Shown: positions 34,227-43,435, counted from the stretch's first letter. The stretch: 64,000 nt of DNA from Roseibium sp. MMSF_3544 (GCF_030732845.1 NZ_JASHKA010000016.1:1-64000), one strand, 5' to 3'. Notes: generated by a model not told the origin, from the letters alone. Numbers and translations are program-made.

Positions 34227-35152
34227 CGGGCTGTCTCCTCTTGTGATGATCCACCGATCTGGACAGCTGCGGGGTCGGCCGCCATGGGTCCGACATGTCC
34301 TGCCGCGCGGCGCTCCTCGCAGAAGTTGCTGTCAGAGCAGACGAACATGCGCCCGCCGCGGTCATCGAGAATGACCTCGTCGAGATAGACGTTCCGCGCC
34401 CCGCAGAGGGCGCAGGGTTTGTCGAATTTCTGGACCTCGAACGGGTAATCCTCAAAGTCGAGGCTCTTCACCTTCGTGTAGGGCGGAATGGCATAGATCC
34501 GCTTTTCACGGCCCGCCCCGTAAAGCTGGAGCGCGGCCATCTCGTCGATTTTCGGGTTGTCGAACTTCGGTGTCGGCGAGGGGTCCATCACATATCGGTC
34601 GTTGACCTTGACCGGGTAGGCGTAGGTGGTCGCGATGTGGCCGTTCTTGGCAATGTCCTCATAGAGTTTCACATGCATCAGGCCATAGTCCTCGAGTGCA
34701 TGCATTTTTCGGGTTTCAGTCTCGCGCGGTTCCAGAAAACGGAGCGGTTCGGGAATCGGGACCTGGAATACGATGACCTGGTCGTCCGTCAGGTCCTTTT
34801 CCGGAATGCGGTGGCGGGTCTGAATGACAGTCGCCTCGGACGTCTCATATGTCGTTCTGATACCCGCTGTCTTTTCAAAGAAACCCCGGAGCGAAACAGC
34901 GTTGGTGGTGTCGTCCGAGCCCTGATCAATCATCTTCAGGCAATCATCCTTGCCGAGGATGGCTGCGGTCACCTGCACCCCGCCCGTGCCCCAGCCATAG
35001 GGCATCGGCATTTCGCGTGAGGCGAAAGGCACCTGATAACCGGGAATGGCAATCCCCTTCAGGATTGCACGGCGGATCATTCGTTTGGTTTGTTCGTCCA
35101 GATAGGCGAAATTGTATTCGCCCTGGTCATAATTCTCAGCCGTGTCGCTCAT
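34223..35152 (-). CDS. phnJ: C-P lyase catalytic subunit PhnJ
   Basis: Radical SAM enzyme of 309 residues that cleaves the carbon-phosphorus bond. The C-terminal cysteines keep the E. coli spacing: Cys247, Cys250 and Cys272 as [4Fe-4S] ligands and Cys278 as the likely thiyl-radical residue (CALC, 21 residues, C, five residues, C). All key residues are present. It overlaps phnI and phnK by 4 bp each. Confidence 0.96.
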   Translation of the reverse strand: MSDTAENYDQGEYNFAYLDEQTKRMIRRAILKGIAIPGYQVPFASREMPMPYGWGTGGVQVTAAILGKDDCLKMIDQGSDDTTNAVSLRGFFEKTAGIRTTYETSEATVIQTRHRIPEKDLTDDQVIVFQVPIPEPLRFLEPRETETRKMHALEDYGLMHVKLYEDIAKNGHIATTYAYPVKVNDRYVMDPSPTPKFDNPKIDEMAALQLYGAGREKRIYAIPPYTKVKSLDFEDYPFEVQKFDKPCALCGARNVYLDEVILDDRGGRMFVCSDSNFCEERRAAGHVGPMAADPAAVQIGGSSQEETAR

Positions 35153-36270
35153 TCTGCGGCCTCCTGGGACGTGTCGCCGTTTTCTTCGCGGGCGCGCTTT
35201 TCAAACCACTCGCCGCGCATGCGGCGGACAAGGTCGAGTTCGGCCTGGAAATCGACGTAGTGGGGGAGTTTCAGGTGCTCGACGAAGCCGGTCGCCTGGA
35301 TGTTGTCTGAATGGGAAAGGACGAATTCAATGTCTTGTGCGGGGGCCGTCTGTTCCTCGCCCAGCTCCTGCCAGCGCATGGAACGGTCGACCATCGCCAT
35401 CGACATGGCCTTGCGTTCGACCTGGCCGAATACGAGACCATACCCCCGGGTGAAGGTCGGTGCCGCCTTGGCCGAGCCCTGGAACTGGTTGACCATCTGG
35501 CATTCCGTGACCTTGATGGCGCCGAGCGTCACGGCAAAGCCAAGCTCTTCGGCGAAGAACTCGACCTCTACTTCGCCGTACCGGATTTCGCCGGCAAAGG
35601 GGTGCGTGCGGCCGTAACCGCGCTGCGTCGAATAGGCAAGCGCCAGAAGAAATCCCTCGTCGCCGCGTGCCAGGTTTTGAAGGCGCAAATCCCGGTCGGC
35701 CGGAAACGCCAGCGGTTCGCGCGTCAAGTCGCCGACAGGAGCGTCTTCGTCGGTCACCGGATCCGGTTCCATCAGGCCCTCGTCGCCGAGCAGGTCGGTC
35801 ACGCGCGGCATCGCTTCGTCCGAGGTTTCGGCGGTTTCCGCAACCGGTTCGACGCTGCCTTCTTCTGCGGCCAGCTTGAAATCGAGCAGGCGGTGGCTGT
35901 AGTCGAAGGTTGGACCGAGAACTTGTCCGCCGGGCAGGTCCTTGTAGGTCGCAGAGACGCGGCGCTCGACCAGCATCTTTGCCGTGTCCACCGGCTGGCT
36001 GTAGCCGAAACGCGGCAACGTAGTGCGGTAGGCGCGCATGAGGAAGGCAGCCTCAATCAGATCGCCGCGCGACTGTTTGATCGCCAGTGCGGCCAGTGTC
36101 TCGTCGTAAAGCGACCCTTCGCCCATGACGCGGGCGACCGAATGAGAGAGCTGCTCGGCAATCTGCTCCAATGTCAGTGCAGGAACGGAGGTGTCACCTC
36201 TGCGGCGCTTGGCGAGCAGCTTGTGAGCGTTCCGGATGGCTTTCTCGCCACCTTTGACGGCAACATACAT
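35149..36270 (-). CDS. phnI: C-P lyase subunit PhnI
   Basis: Core subunit of 373 residues, the nucleosidase-like component that attaches the phosphonate to ribose in place of adenine. The N terminus MYVAVKGGEKAIRNAHKLL is typical, and the region FGYSQPVDTAKMLVERRVSATYKDLPGGQVLG matches the family. The length is normal. It follows phnH by three bases and overlaps phnJ. Confidence 0.95.
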   Translation of the reverse strand: MYVAVKGGEKAIRNAHKLLAKRRRGDTSVPALTLEQIAEQLSHSVARVMGEGSLYDETLAALAIKQSRGDLIEAAFLMRAYRTTLPRFGYSQPVDTAKMLVERRVSATYKDLPGGQVLGPTFDYSHRLLDFKLAAEEGSVEPVAETAETSDEAMPRVTDLLGDEGLMEPDPVTDEDAPVGDLTREPLAFPADRDLRLQNLARGDEGFLLALAYSTQRGYGRTHPFAGEIRYGEVEVEFFAEELGFAVTLGAIKVTECQMVNQFQGSAKAAPTFTRGYGLVFGQVERKAMSMAMVDRSMRWQELGEEQTAPAQDIEFVLSHSDNIQATGFVEHLKLPHYVDFQAELDLVRRMRGEWFEKRAREENGDTSQEAAE

Positions 36271-36273
36271 GAC

Positions 36274-36915
36274 TCAGGCCTCCGTAAGCGTGATGCGGGT
36301 GGACCGGGGCAACGCGGCAATTTCCTTTTCGCCGGCAAAGACAAGGTCGATACCGCGCGGGAACTGCCGGTTGTTGGACACAACCTGGTCCCAGAAAATA
36401 GGCGGGGTCGGTCCGGTGCTGAAAGAGATCTTCTCCTTGATGCCGGGGCCTTCCAGGGTTACCGCCTGGGCCTTGCCGAATACCTGACCTGTCAGGATCA
36501 CCGTGGTCGACTCGTCCGGATATTCGGCTGATCCCTGGTTGAAGCTCGTCAGCGGGATCATCGATCCGGGTTCGCTGACAAGCGCAAAGGCCGCTTCAAC
36601 CGGCTCGCTCAGGATCGGTGCCACGGTGTGAAAGCGCAGGAACGCCTTGACCGCATCGGACTGCATCAGCGGCCGGTCAAGCCAGACCGGCGTATCGTAG
36701 TCGAACAGCGTCAGCGCGATCGCTGCTGCGGCCGGTGTCAGGGGCGCCGGCGGGGTGAGCTTTCCGAGTTCAAGTGTCTTGCGGGTTCCGGGCCGCGCCA
36801 TGACATCCATGATGGCGCGAAAGCAGCCTTGTGCGTCATGAACCGGATCAGCAAAACCGGCGGCAAGCGGCGCGGTCCGGATTGCTCTGTTTTCCGTTGT
36901 GATTGACGGTTCCAT
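36274..36915 (-). CDS. phnH: C-P lyase subunit PhnH
   Basis: Core subunit of 213 residues. It contains the family region GFADPVHDAQGCFRAIMDVM near the N terminus. The ATG at 36915 shares its A with the phnG stop (TGATG), fixing the start; a longer frame upstream is phnG in another frame. PhnH assembles with PhnG, I and J. Confidence 0.93.
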   Translation of the reverse strand: MEPSITTENRAIRTAPLAAGFADPVHDAQGCFRAIMDVMARPGTRKTLELGKLTPPAPLTPAAAAIALTLFDYDTPVWLDRPLMQSDAVKAFLRFHTVAPILSEPVEAAFALVSEPGSMIPLTSFNQGSAEYPDESTTVILTGQVFGKAQAVTLEGPGIKEKISFSTGPTPPIFWDQVVSNNRQFPRGIDLVFAGEKEIAALPRSTRITLTEA

Positions 36916-37400
36916 CAATTGTCTCCCCGCACCATGGTGAAGAAGTTGACTTTGGTGGCCTCGGTTTCTTCCTTGACCGTCTCGTTCATGGCCGTCTGTG
37001 CGTCGGCAAGCGGCGCGATGATGTCCCGTTCGATGCGGTCTCGGTCGCCGCTGCGTTGCCACAGAGCATCAATCACCGCGGACTGGAGCGCTTTTTCCTT
37101 GTTGCGTCCAAGGCTGTAGGAACTGCCCGTTTCCCCCGTGGTGAGCCGGACAACGCAGCGCGTCACCGTCACCTCACCGAGATTGAACGGGCTGCCGGTG
37201 CCGCCCATTCGGCCGCGCACCATGACAAGGCCCGTCTCGGGCTGGCGCACCAGTTCGTAAGCCGGAGTGTCAAGCGCGTGGAATTTTTCGGCGACGGCCG
37301 CAGGCTTTGCTGCAGCAAGCGTTGCCATGACTTTCTGGCGTGCAGCCTGCGCGCCATCTGGGGAATTCTGGTGGGAGTCCTGGGGAGTGGTTTCGATCAT
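36915..37400 (-). CDS. phnG: C-P lyase subunit PhnG
   Basis: First gene of the phn operon, 161 residues. The family signature LGEVTVTRCVVRLTTGETGSSYSLGR-type region is present in the middle. PhnG pairs with PhnI in the complex. The gene starts about 130 bp from the divergent phnF, and two inverted repeats in that gap are likely regulator sites. Confidence 0.93.
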   Translation of the reverse strand: MIETTPQDSHQNSPDGAQAARQKVMATLAAAKPAAVAEKFHALDTPAYELVRQPETGLVMVRGRMGGTGSPFNLGEVTVTRCVVRLTTGETGSSYSLGRNKEKALQSAVIDALWQRSGDRDRIERDIIAPLADAQTAMNETVKEETEATKVNFFTMVRGDN

Positions 37401-37440
37401 GAGTCGCGCCTTCGGGTTGGCGATAACTGAAGAGAGGTCA

Positions 37441-37487
37441 GAGACAGCTTGTCTCTATTCCAAATTTGTCTATTTGTCTATACAAAT
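37441..37487. promoter_or_regulatory. Two inverted repeats in the phnG-phnF gap (probable PhnF operator)
   Basis: Site 1 is GAGACA-GCT-TGTCTC (37441-37455). Site 2 is ATTTGT-CTAT-ACAAAT (37472-37487), preceded by another TTTGTCTA copy at 37465-37472. GTCTATAC resembles the GntR/HutC-type half-site found for PhnF proteins. The positions suit control of both divergent promoters. Confidence 0.65.
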
Positions 37488-37529
37488 AATCCAGTTGACT
37501 CTGTGGTACCGAAATTTGATGACGTGCAC

Positions 37530-38270
37530 ATGACGAACAACACCATTCTCGATCGCAGCGCCGGCATTGCGGTTTGGCGCCAGATCATGGAAACGCTGAA
37601 GGCGGAAATCGTCAGCGGTGCCTTTGAAGAAGGCAGCCGTCTGCCCCCGGAATCGGATCTGGCTGCGCGCTTCGGCGTCAACCGCCACACCGTTCGGCGG
37701 GCGATTGCTGCCCTGACCTCGGAGGGGATCCTCAGGGCCGACCAGGGCCGGGGAACATTTGTCGCCTCGGCTCCGCTCAGCTATCCGATCGGTCCGCGCA
37801 CAAGGTTTTCCGAAATCGTCTCAGGTCAGGATCGCGCCCCGAGCGGCCGCTTGATCGGATCAGCGCTGGAAGAAGCCGATGCGCTGCTCGCGAACCAGCT
37901 TGAAGTCCCGCTCGGCACGATGCTCATCCGTCTTGAAACCCTGCGGGTCGCCGATGGCGTTCCGATGATTGTCGGCACCAGCTGGTTCGAGCAGTCTCTG
38001 GTGCCGAATTTCGTGGCTGATTACGCGGAAAGCGGTTCTATCACCAAGGCTCTCAAAAAAGCGGGCATTGAAGATTACCGGCGCAAGGAATCGCGCATAA
38101 CTGCCGAACTCGTCGAAGCAAAGGACGCACAGCAGCTGGGGCTTGCGCTGGGTCAGCCGGTTCTCGTCGTTGAAAGCGTCAATCTCGACATGACAGGCAA
38201 GACGATCCAGTACACGCGGGCGCGCGCAGCAGCGGACCGGTTGCAGCTTGTGGTGAATGGGGAGGTTTGA
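37530..38270 (+). CDS. phnF: GntR/HutC-family regulator PhnF
   Basis: Predicted repressor of the phn operon, 246 residues. A winged helix is at about 10-75 (LPPESDLAARFGVNRHTVRRAIAAL). A UTRA ligand domain follows, reading RTRFSEIVSGQDRAPSGRLI and on. I chose ATG 37530 because a longer frame from TTG 37449 would put the operator inside the coding region and adds an unrelated extension. It is divergent from phnG, the classic phnF position. Confidence 0.9.
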   Translation: MTNNTILDRSAGIAVWRQIMETLKAEIVSGAFEEGSRLPPESDLAARFGVNRHTVRRAIAALTSEGILRADQGRGTFVASAPLSYPIGPRTRFSEIVSGQDRAPSGRLIGSALEEADALLANQLEVPLGTMLIRLETLRVADGVPMIVGTSWFEQSLVPNFVADYAESGSITKALKKAGIEDYRRKESRITAELVEAKDAQQLGLALGQPVLVVESVNLDMTGKTIQYTRARAAADRLQLVVNGEV

Positions 38271-38373
38271 GCAAACGTATCGAGCCTTGCCGGGATCAGC
38301 GACTCAATGCGGGACATCATCAAGTTCAGAATGCGGCTTATTGGCCGGTTGAATTCCTGAAGCCCGGTTTGAA

Positions 38374-38397
38374 CGGCGGGCAAGGGTTTGCCCGCCG
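38374..38397. terminator. Bidirectional terminator between phnF and the BCCT gene
   Basis: A 10-bp perfect stem (CGGCGGGCAA with TTGCCCGCCG) with a four-base loop lies between two convergent genes. A T-run (38406-38410) follows on the plus side after a short gap. It probably ends phnF transcription, and may also stop the opposing transcript. Confidence 0.65.
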
Positions 38398-38408
38398 CCA
38401 CATCGTTT

Positions 38409-40034
38409 TTATTCCATATCCATCTTGGCGCGCTCGGCCCTGAGTGCCAGCCATAGGCAGTAGCACATCACCAGCACGACAAGCGTGAAAGGAATACCCG
38501 TCGAGACTGCTGCGCCTTGCAAGGCCGCGAGGCCGCCTCCAAGCAGAAGGGCGATGGCGACCAGTCCTTCCAGCGTGCACCAGAAGACGCGCTGAATAAC
38601 CGGAGCATCCATCTTGCCGCCAGCGGTGATCGTGTCGATCACGAGCGATCCGGAGTCCGAAGATGTCACGAAGAAGATGACAATCAGCAGCAACGAGATC
38701 GGTGCGACGATCTGATAGAACGGCAGTTCTTTCAGGAAGCCGAACAGGGCGCCTTCCGGCTTGTAGGCTTCGATGACCGTTGCCCTGACGCCGTCCGCGC
38801 CACCGGCATTGAGCATGTCGATGGCTGCACCGCCGAAGGTGGACATCCAAAGTGCACAGACAGCGGTCGGTGCAATCAGCGCGCAAAGCACGAACTCACG
38901 CACCGTGCGGCCCTTGGAGATCCGGGCAATGAACATGCCGACGAACGGCGACCAGGCAATCCACCATGCCCAGTAGAATGTCGTCCAGCCGTGGAAGAAA
39001 CTGGTGTCCTCTCGTCCGAACGGGTTAGAGAGCGCCGGAAGCATCATGATGTAGTCCGTCATCACCGAGAAGTACCGGGTGGCCGCCGCGGCAACGCCGG
39101 TCGTAACGATGACAAACAGGAACAGACCGACCGCCATGATCATGTTGATTTCAGACAGTCTCTTCACGCCTGCGTCCATGCCAAGCAGGACCGAGCCGAG
39201 CGCGATCGCGGTGATGCCAATGATCAGAAGGACGACGACAGTCGGAGACTGCTCGATTCCGAAGACCTCATAAAGGCCTGCGGCAACCTGCTGTGCGCCG
39301 AGACCGAGCGACGTGGTCAGGCCGAACAGGGTCGCGAAGACGGCCAGTGTATCGATAGCGTGGCCCCACCATCCCCAGACGCGTTCACCGAGCAGGGGAT
39401 AAAAAGCGGAGCGCAGGGTCAGCGGCAGATTGAGATTGTAGGCAAAGATTGCCAGCGACAGGCCGACCGCGGCATAGACCGCCCAGCCTTCGAGACCCCA
39501 GTGGTGAATGGTGCCGACAATACCGGCATACTCATTTCCAGGCTGAGTGATGTCGATGCCGAGTGGGCTCGCGTTCCCGCTTTCCGCAAAGTTATAGTAG
39601 ACCGGCTCAAGAACGCCGAAGAACAGCAGGCCGATGCCGATACCGGCTGCGAACATCATCGCAATCCAGCCGGCATAGGAATAGTCAGGCTTTGCGTCCT
39701 TGCCGCCGATCCTGACCGAACCAACCGGCAGGACGATGAGCACCAGACAGAACAGCGTGATGGCATTCACGGACAGGACGAGGAACCAGTCGAAAGTGCT
39801 GGTCAGCCACGGTCTCAGCCAGCCGAAGAACGAAGCGGCAGATTCCTGGTTGGCCAGCGAGATCAGGACAAATGCCGCGATCACGATACTTGAAACCAGG
39901 AAAACAGGATTGTGCAGGTCCAGACCAAAGGGCCGGATATTGTCCTGTCCCAGTTCGTATTCTGTCTCGAAATCCCAGACCCTCGGGTCGGGATCGAGCA
40001 TCTTCTTGCCAGTTTCGGGTTTTGCGTCAGACAT
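38409..40034 (-). CDS. BCCT-family transporter (betaine/choline/carnitine type)
   Basis: Sodium- or proton-coupled uptake system for quaternary ammonium or related osmolytes, 541 residues with about 12 membrane helices. Family regions include PDYSYAGWIAMMFAAGIGIGLLFFGVLEPV and FFHGWTTFYWAWWIAWSPFVGMFIARISKGRTVREF. I placed the start at ATG 40034 behind GGAGGGG; an upstream in-frame ATG adds only ten residues. The substrate cannot be told; choline, betaine, carnitine and DMSP are all possible in a marine alphaproteobacterium. Confidence 0.92.
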   Translation of the reverse strand: MSDAKPETGKKMLDPDPRVWDFETEYELGQDNIRPFGLDLHNPVFLVSSIVIAAFVLISLANQESAASFFGWLRPWLTSTFDWFLVLSVNAITLFCLVLIVLPVGSVRIGGKDAKPDYSYAGWIAMMFAAGIGIGLLFFGVLEPVYYNFAESGNASPLGIDITQPGNEYAGIVGTIHHWGLEGWAVYAAVGLSLAIFAYNLNLPLTLRSAFYPLLGERVWGWWGHAIDTLAVFATLFGLTTSLGLGAQQVAAGLYEVFGIEQSPTVVVLLIIGITAIALGSVLLGMDAGVKRLSEINMIMAVGLFLFVIVTTGVAAAATRYFSVMTDYIMMLPALSNPFGREDTSFFHGWTTFYWAWWIAWSPFVGMFIARISKGRTVREFVLCALIAPTAVCALWMSTFGGAAIDMLNAGGADGVRATVIEAYKPEGALFGFLKELPFYQIVAPISLLLIVIFFVTSSDSGSLVIDTITAGGKMDAPVIQRVFWCTLEGLVAIALLLGGGLAALQGAAVSTGIPFTLVVLVMCYCLWLALRAERAKMDME

Positions 40035-40357
40035 GTCCCCTCCATCCGTTAACAGTCCACCCACCGACAGCGTTGCATAACTTAGGGGCAGGTGTCTAAT
40101 GATTGTGCGAGCAAATGTCGCATTGAAACGGTCGAATACGTCACGGGGTATCGCAGAGCCGACTTACAACTGGCATGCACGCAATAAAGAACTGCCGGTT
40201 TTCAGGTTTTGTTGCCGTCTCGACGGATTGGGGTCGGGACCTCGGCGGTCGGGCGTTCAAGTTCAAAGCCGGATATGGCCGAATACCGGACGCGGCCTAA
40301 ATAGGGACGCAACGCACAAAACGAACTGATCCCTCACGTCCCAAGGTAGCTGCTCTC
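40035..40357. other. Divergent intergenic region, nothing recognised
   Basis: About 320 bp between the BCCT gene and the DUF5996 gene, carrying both promoters. I see no strong repeat, terminator or RNA gene. A short frame at 40099-40329 has no start signal or recognisable product. Confidence 0.5.
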
Positions 40358-41254
40358 ATGATCACCCTTCCTCCGTTGCCCTATGCGGAGTGGTCCGATA
40401 CCAAGGACACACTTCACCTTTTCCTGCAGATCATTGGCAAGATCCGGCTGAAAGCTCACCCGAAGCTGAATCACTGGTGGCATGTCACGCTTTATCCAAG
40501 CGTTCGGGGACTGACGACCGGACGTATTCCCTACCAAGGAAGCGGCTTTGAGATCCTCTACGACATGGTCGACCACAAGGTTGTTGTCAGCCGCAACGAT
40601 GGCCAGCAGCGCGAGTTTGCGGTTGCTGGGAAATCGGTGGCCGCGTTTTACGAGACCTTGTTTTCCTGCCTTGAAGCGCTGGACATCTCGGTGAAAATCG
40701 TCGCGGTTCCCTATGACAACAAATCCAAAACGCCTTTCCCGGAAGATACCGCGCAGCGCGCCTACGACGCTGCTGCGGTGTCGCGGTTCTGGCAGGCGCT
40801 CTGTTCCATTTCCAGCGTGTTTGAGACCTACCGCTCGGGCTTTGCCGGCAAGCAGACGCCGGTGCAGCTCTATTGGCATTCCTTCGATCTGGTTGTGACC
40901 CGGTTTTCAGGCCGCGCGCATCCTCTGGAAGGCGGAACGCAGTCCGACCGGGAAGCCTACTCGCACGAGGTGATCTCAATCGGTTTCTGGCCCGGAGACG
41001 ACACGTTTCCGGAAGCCGCGTTCTACGGATATGCCTATCCGGAACCTGCAGGAATGAACCAGGCAGCGCTTCAGCCGGACGAGGCCTTCTGGGCAGAAAA
41101 GAATGGCGGCGCGCTGGCGATCCTGAAATACGCCGATGCGAGCGCTGCCGACGATCCGTCAGCTGCGATCCTGTCCTTCCTTGACAGTCTCTACGATGGC
41201 GCGGCGGCCAAAGCCGATTGGCCGGCTTCGGAGCTCAGGCATGCCTATGCGTAG
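40358..41254 (+). CDS. DUF5996-family protein
   Basis: Cytoplasmic protein of 298 residues matching the uncharacterised DUF5996 family. The opening LPPLPYAEWSDTKDTLHLFLQIIGKI and the segment HWWHVTLYPSVRGLTTGRIPY are the family marks. There is no signal peptide or membrane helix. It stands alone and is convergent with an SDR gene. The function is unknown. Confidence 0.85.
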   Translation: MITLPPLPYAEWSDTKDTLHLFLQIIGKIRLKAHPKLNHWWHVTLYPSVRGLTTGRIPYQGSGFEILYDMVDHKVVVSRNDGQQREFAVAGKSVAAFYETLFSCLEALDISVKIVAVPYDNKSKTPFPEDTAQRAYDAAAVSRFWQALCSISSVFETYRSGFAGKQTPVQLYWHSFDLVVTRFSGRAHPLEGGTQSDREAYSHEVISIGFWPGDDTFPEAAFYGYAYPEPAGMNQAALQPDEAFWAEKNGGALAILKYADASAADDPSAAILSFLDSLYDGAAAKADWPASELRHAYA

Positions 41255-41284
41255 CGTGTCTCCAGTGGCTGAATGGCGCCCAAA

Positions 41285-41983
41285 CTAGAAGCGTTCGACC
41301 CATGGCCGGATTTCAAGCTCGCTCGACCAGGTGGAGCGATCTTGCCGGATCAGCGCCAGGTAGTTTTCGGCAATCGCGTCCGGATCGAGCATCGAGCCAG
41401 GGTTGTCGGCAGGTTCCTCCCGGCCGGGATTGCGGATCGCTCCGTCAATGTTGATCCAGGCAACATGAATGCCCTTGGGGTGCAGTTCACGGGACATGGA
41501 TTGCGCCAATCCCCGCTGCGCGAATTTTCCCATCGCGAAGGGTGCCGATTGCGGAAAGCCCTTCACGCCGGCGGACGCTCCGGTGAACAGGATCGTGCCA
41601 CGCACACCGTTCTCCGGGTCCTGCTCCAGCATCATCCGCGTTGCCGCCTGGCCAACGAGAAACGCGCCATATGCGGTCACCTGGATCGACGTTTGAACAG
41701 CATCCGGGTCAAGATCCACGAGTGGACCCCTTTGCCGGGCGGAGGGATTGTAGACGGCAACCCGAAGCGGTCCCTTGAGCGCCGAGAACAAACTGTAGAC
41801 CTCTCCCGGTTTGGAGGCATCACAGGCAATCGTTTGCGCGTCGGTTTCGCTCGCGAGCTGGCCAATCTTGCCGACGTCGCGAGCGGCCAGAGCTATCCTG
41901 TAGCCTTCTTTGTGGAGTTTTCGGGCCAGCGACGCCGAAGAACCATGGCCGACGCCGACAATTAATGCCAGAGGTGCGCTCAC
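41285..41983 (-). CDS. SDR-family protein with Phe in place of the catalytic Tyr
   Basis: Rossmann-fold short-chain dehydrogenase/reductase-like protein of 232 residues. The N-terminal dinucleotide-binding region is ALIVGVGHGSSASLARKL. The usual YxxxK is FAMGK in SAPFAMGKFAQRG, so the catalytic Tyr is replaced by Phe while the Lys is kept. The TTC codon is clear. Such proteins may be inactive as classical oxidoreductases, may bind NAD(P) for another purpose, or may use another residue. It is convergent with DUF5996 and divergent from the LacI regulator. Confidence 0.85.
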   Translation of the reverse strand: MSAPLALIVGVGHGSSASLARKLHKEGYRIALAARDVGKIGQLASETDAQTIACDASKPGEVYSLFSALKGPLRVAVYNPSARQRGPLVDLDPDAVQTSIQVTAYGAFLVGQAATRMMLEQDPENGVRGTILFTGASAGVKGFPQSAPFAMGKFAQRGLAQSMSRELHPKGIHVAWINIDGAIRNPGREEPADNPGSMLDPDAIAENYLALIRQDRSTWSSELEIRPWVERF

Positions 41984-42197
41984 TCGGAAATCTCCTGCTT
42001 GTCTTTGTTGCAGCTAACGCGCTTTCCGGTCAGTCTGCTTCAGGCCCGTTCCGATCACAAGTGGGGTGGCGCAGTCTGGCGATCCGCCTGTGGTGCAGGA
42101 TCCGACTCTCTGGGTGACCTTCAAGGCGGTTTCCGTCTTAACGTTCTGAACTGCCTGCATTTTTCTGGGCAAAACGTTTTTTCGTCTACATTTTGAT

Positions 42198-42209
42198 TGA
42201 CGTATGTCA
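42198..42209 (+). promoter_or_regulatory. LacI-family operator upstream of its own gene
   Basis: TGACGTATGTCA shares the core ACGTATGTCA with two sites in front of the transport operon at 43416 and 43442. It lies about 40 bp before the regulator start, consistent with self-control. Confidence 0.65.
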
Positions 42210-42248
42210 GTTGGGCGCGTCAGATTGGCGGTCCGCCGGAGGAGTAGG

Positions 42249-43274
42249 GTGAAGCCGACCGTCCACGATATCGCACGCGAAGCGGGCGTCAGTCTTTCAA
42301 CCGTTGATCGGGTATTGAACGGTCGTGCGGACGTGCGTCCGAAAAACGCCGAACGGGTGAAGGACGCCGTCAAGCGGCTCGGGTATGTGCGCGATACGAA
42401 TGCGGCAAATCTTGCGAAAAAGAGACGCTACAAGTTCGTCTTCGTTCTTCCGGACGGGCCAAACCATTTTGTCGAGACAGTGGTGGAGGCAGTCAGGGAA
42501 GCGTCCGGTGCCCAGGTGACCGATCGTGCCGACGTCGATGTTCTGTTTGTGAATACAGCCGATCCGCACGCTGTGGTGAAACGATTGATGTCGCTCGATC
42601 TCAGCCAGCTTGATGGTGTTGCCATCATGGTGCCCGAAACGCCGCAAGTGCGTGATGCCATCGCCCATATCAAAAGTGCGGGTGCTTACGTCGTTGCCCT
42701 GGTCTCCGACCTGCCCAACTCCAGGTGCGATCACTTTGTTGGAATTGATAATTTTTCTGCCGGTCAGACGGCAGGTGCTCTGCTCGGGCGGTTTCTGCGC
42801 AAGGAAAGAGGCAGCATTCTTGTTGCGACCAATTCCATGGTGTCGCGCGACAGCATCGAGCGCCGCTACGGCCTGGACAAGGTTCTTTCCCGGGATTTCC
42901 CCGACCTGACCGCATTGCCGACAATCGAGTTTCACGACGACCCGGACAGAATACGTGACACGCTCGAACGTTCGGTCGCCACGCATCCGGAATTGAAGGC
43001 CGTCTATTCCATGGGTTCCGGAAATGCCGCGATGCTGGATGCCTTGCGCCATTGTGCCCGGGACCGGGATCTCGTCGTGATTGCGCATGACCTGACATCC
43101 GTCACGCGCCAGGCGCTGATCGACGGGGAAATGGATGCGATCATCGTCCAGAATGTGGGTCACCTTGCCAGAAGTGCGCTCCGCGTTCTTCGCGCCAAGT
43201 GCGATGCAGCCGAGATTTTTGAGGCACAGGAGCAAATCCGCATCGAAATCATCATGCGGGAAAATCTTTACTAG
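42249..43274 (+). CDS. LacI-family transcriptional regulator
   Basis: Sugar- or polyol-responsive repressor of 341 residues. The LacI helix-turn-helix is at the very N terminus (TVHDIAREAGVSLSTVDRVLNG), followed by a periplasmic-binding-protein-like sensor domain. The start is GTG 42249, preceded by GGAGGAG; an ATG at 42204 would lie within the operator. The gene points toward the ABC/kinase operon at 43537, and matching operators occur at both promoters, so it is the likely regulator of that operon. Confidence 0.92.
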   Translation: MKPTVHDIAREAGVSLSTVDRVLNGRADVRPKNAERVKDAVKRLGYVRDTNAANLAKKRRYKFVFVLPDGPNHFVETVVEAVREASGAQVTDRADVDVLFVNTADPHAVVKRLMSLDLSQLDGVAIMVPETPQVRDAIAHIKSAGAYVVALVSDLPNSRCDHFVGIDNFSAGQTAGALLGRFLRKERGSILVATNSMVSRDSIERRYGLDKVLSRDFPDLTALPTIEFHDDPDRIRDTLERSVATHPELKAVYSMGSGNAAMLDALRHCARDRDLVVIAHDLTSVTRQALIDGEMDAIIVQNVGHLARSALRVLRAKCDAAEIFEAQEQIRIEIIMRENLY

Positions 43275-43415
43275 GGTTTGGACCCATGCATGACGCCACG
43301 CCGGTGTCCGCGCCGCAGGTCATCTGAAGTCCCGCTTTGTTGAAAATATTAATTGTTATAAGTGGTTAGCGATCATTCCATCGTTGCAATCTTCTGCGAT
43401 TGACACAAAAAGAAA

Positions 43416-43426
43416 GACGTATGTCA
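43416..43426 (+). promoter_or_regulatory. LacI-family operator, upstream half-conserved site
   Basis: GACGTATGTCA repeats the right half of the perfect palindrome at 43442-43457, centred about 26 bp upstream of it, between two and three helical turns. This would permit cooperative binding of two dimers. Confidence 0.55.
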
Positions 43427-43435
43427 GTTTTGCGG

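Noticed and set aside
35311..36531. 406-codon plus-strand frame over phnI and phnH
   Set aside because: It is antisense to two confirmed phn genes with overlapping operon structure.
38517..39893. 458-codon plus-strand frame over the BCCT gene
   Set aside because: The opposite strand encodes an unmistakable transporter; the plus frame is low complexity and rich in Asp, Arg and Gln without a motif.
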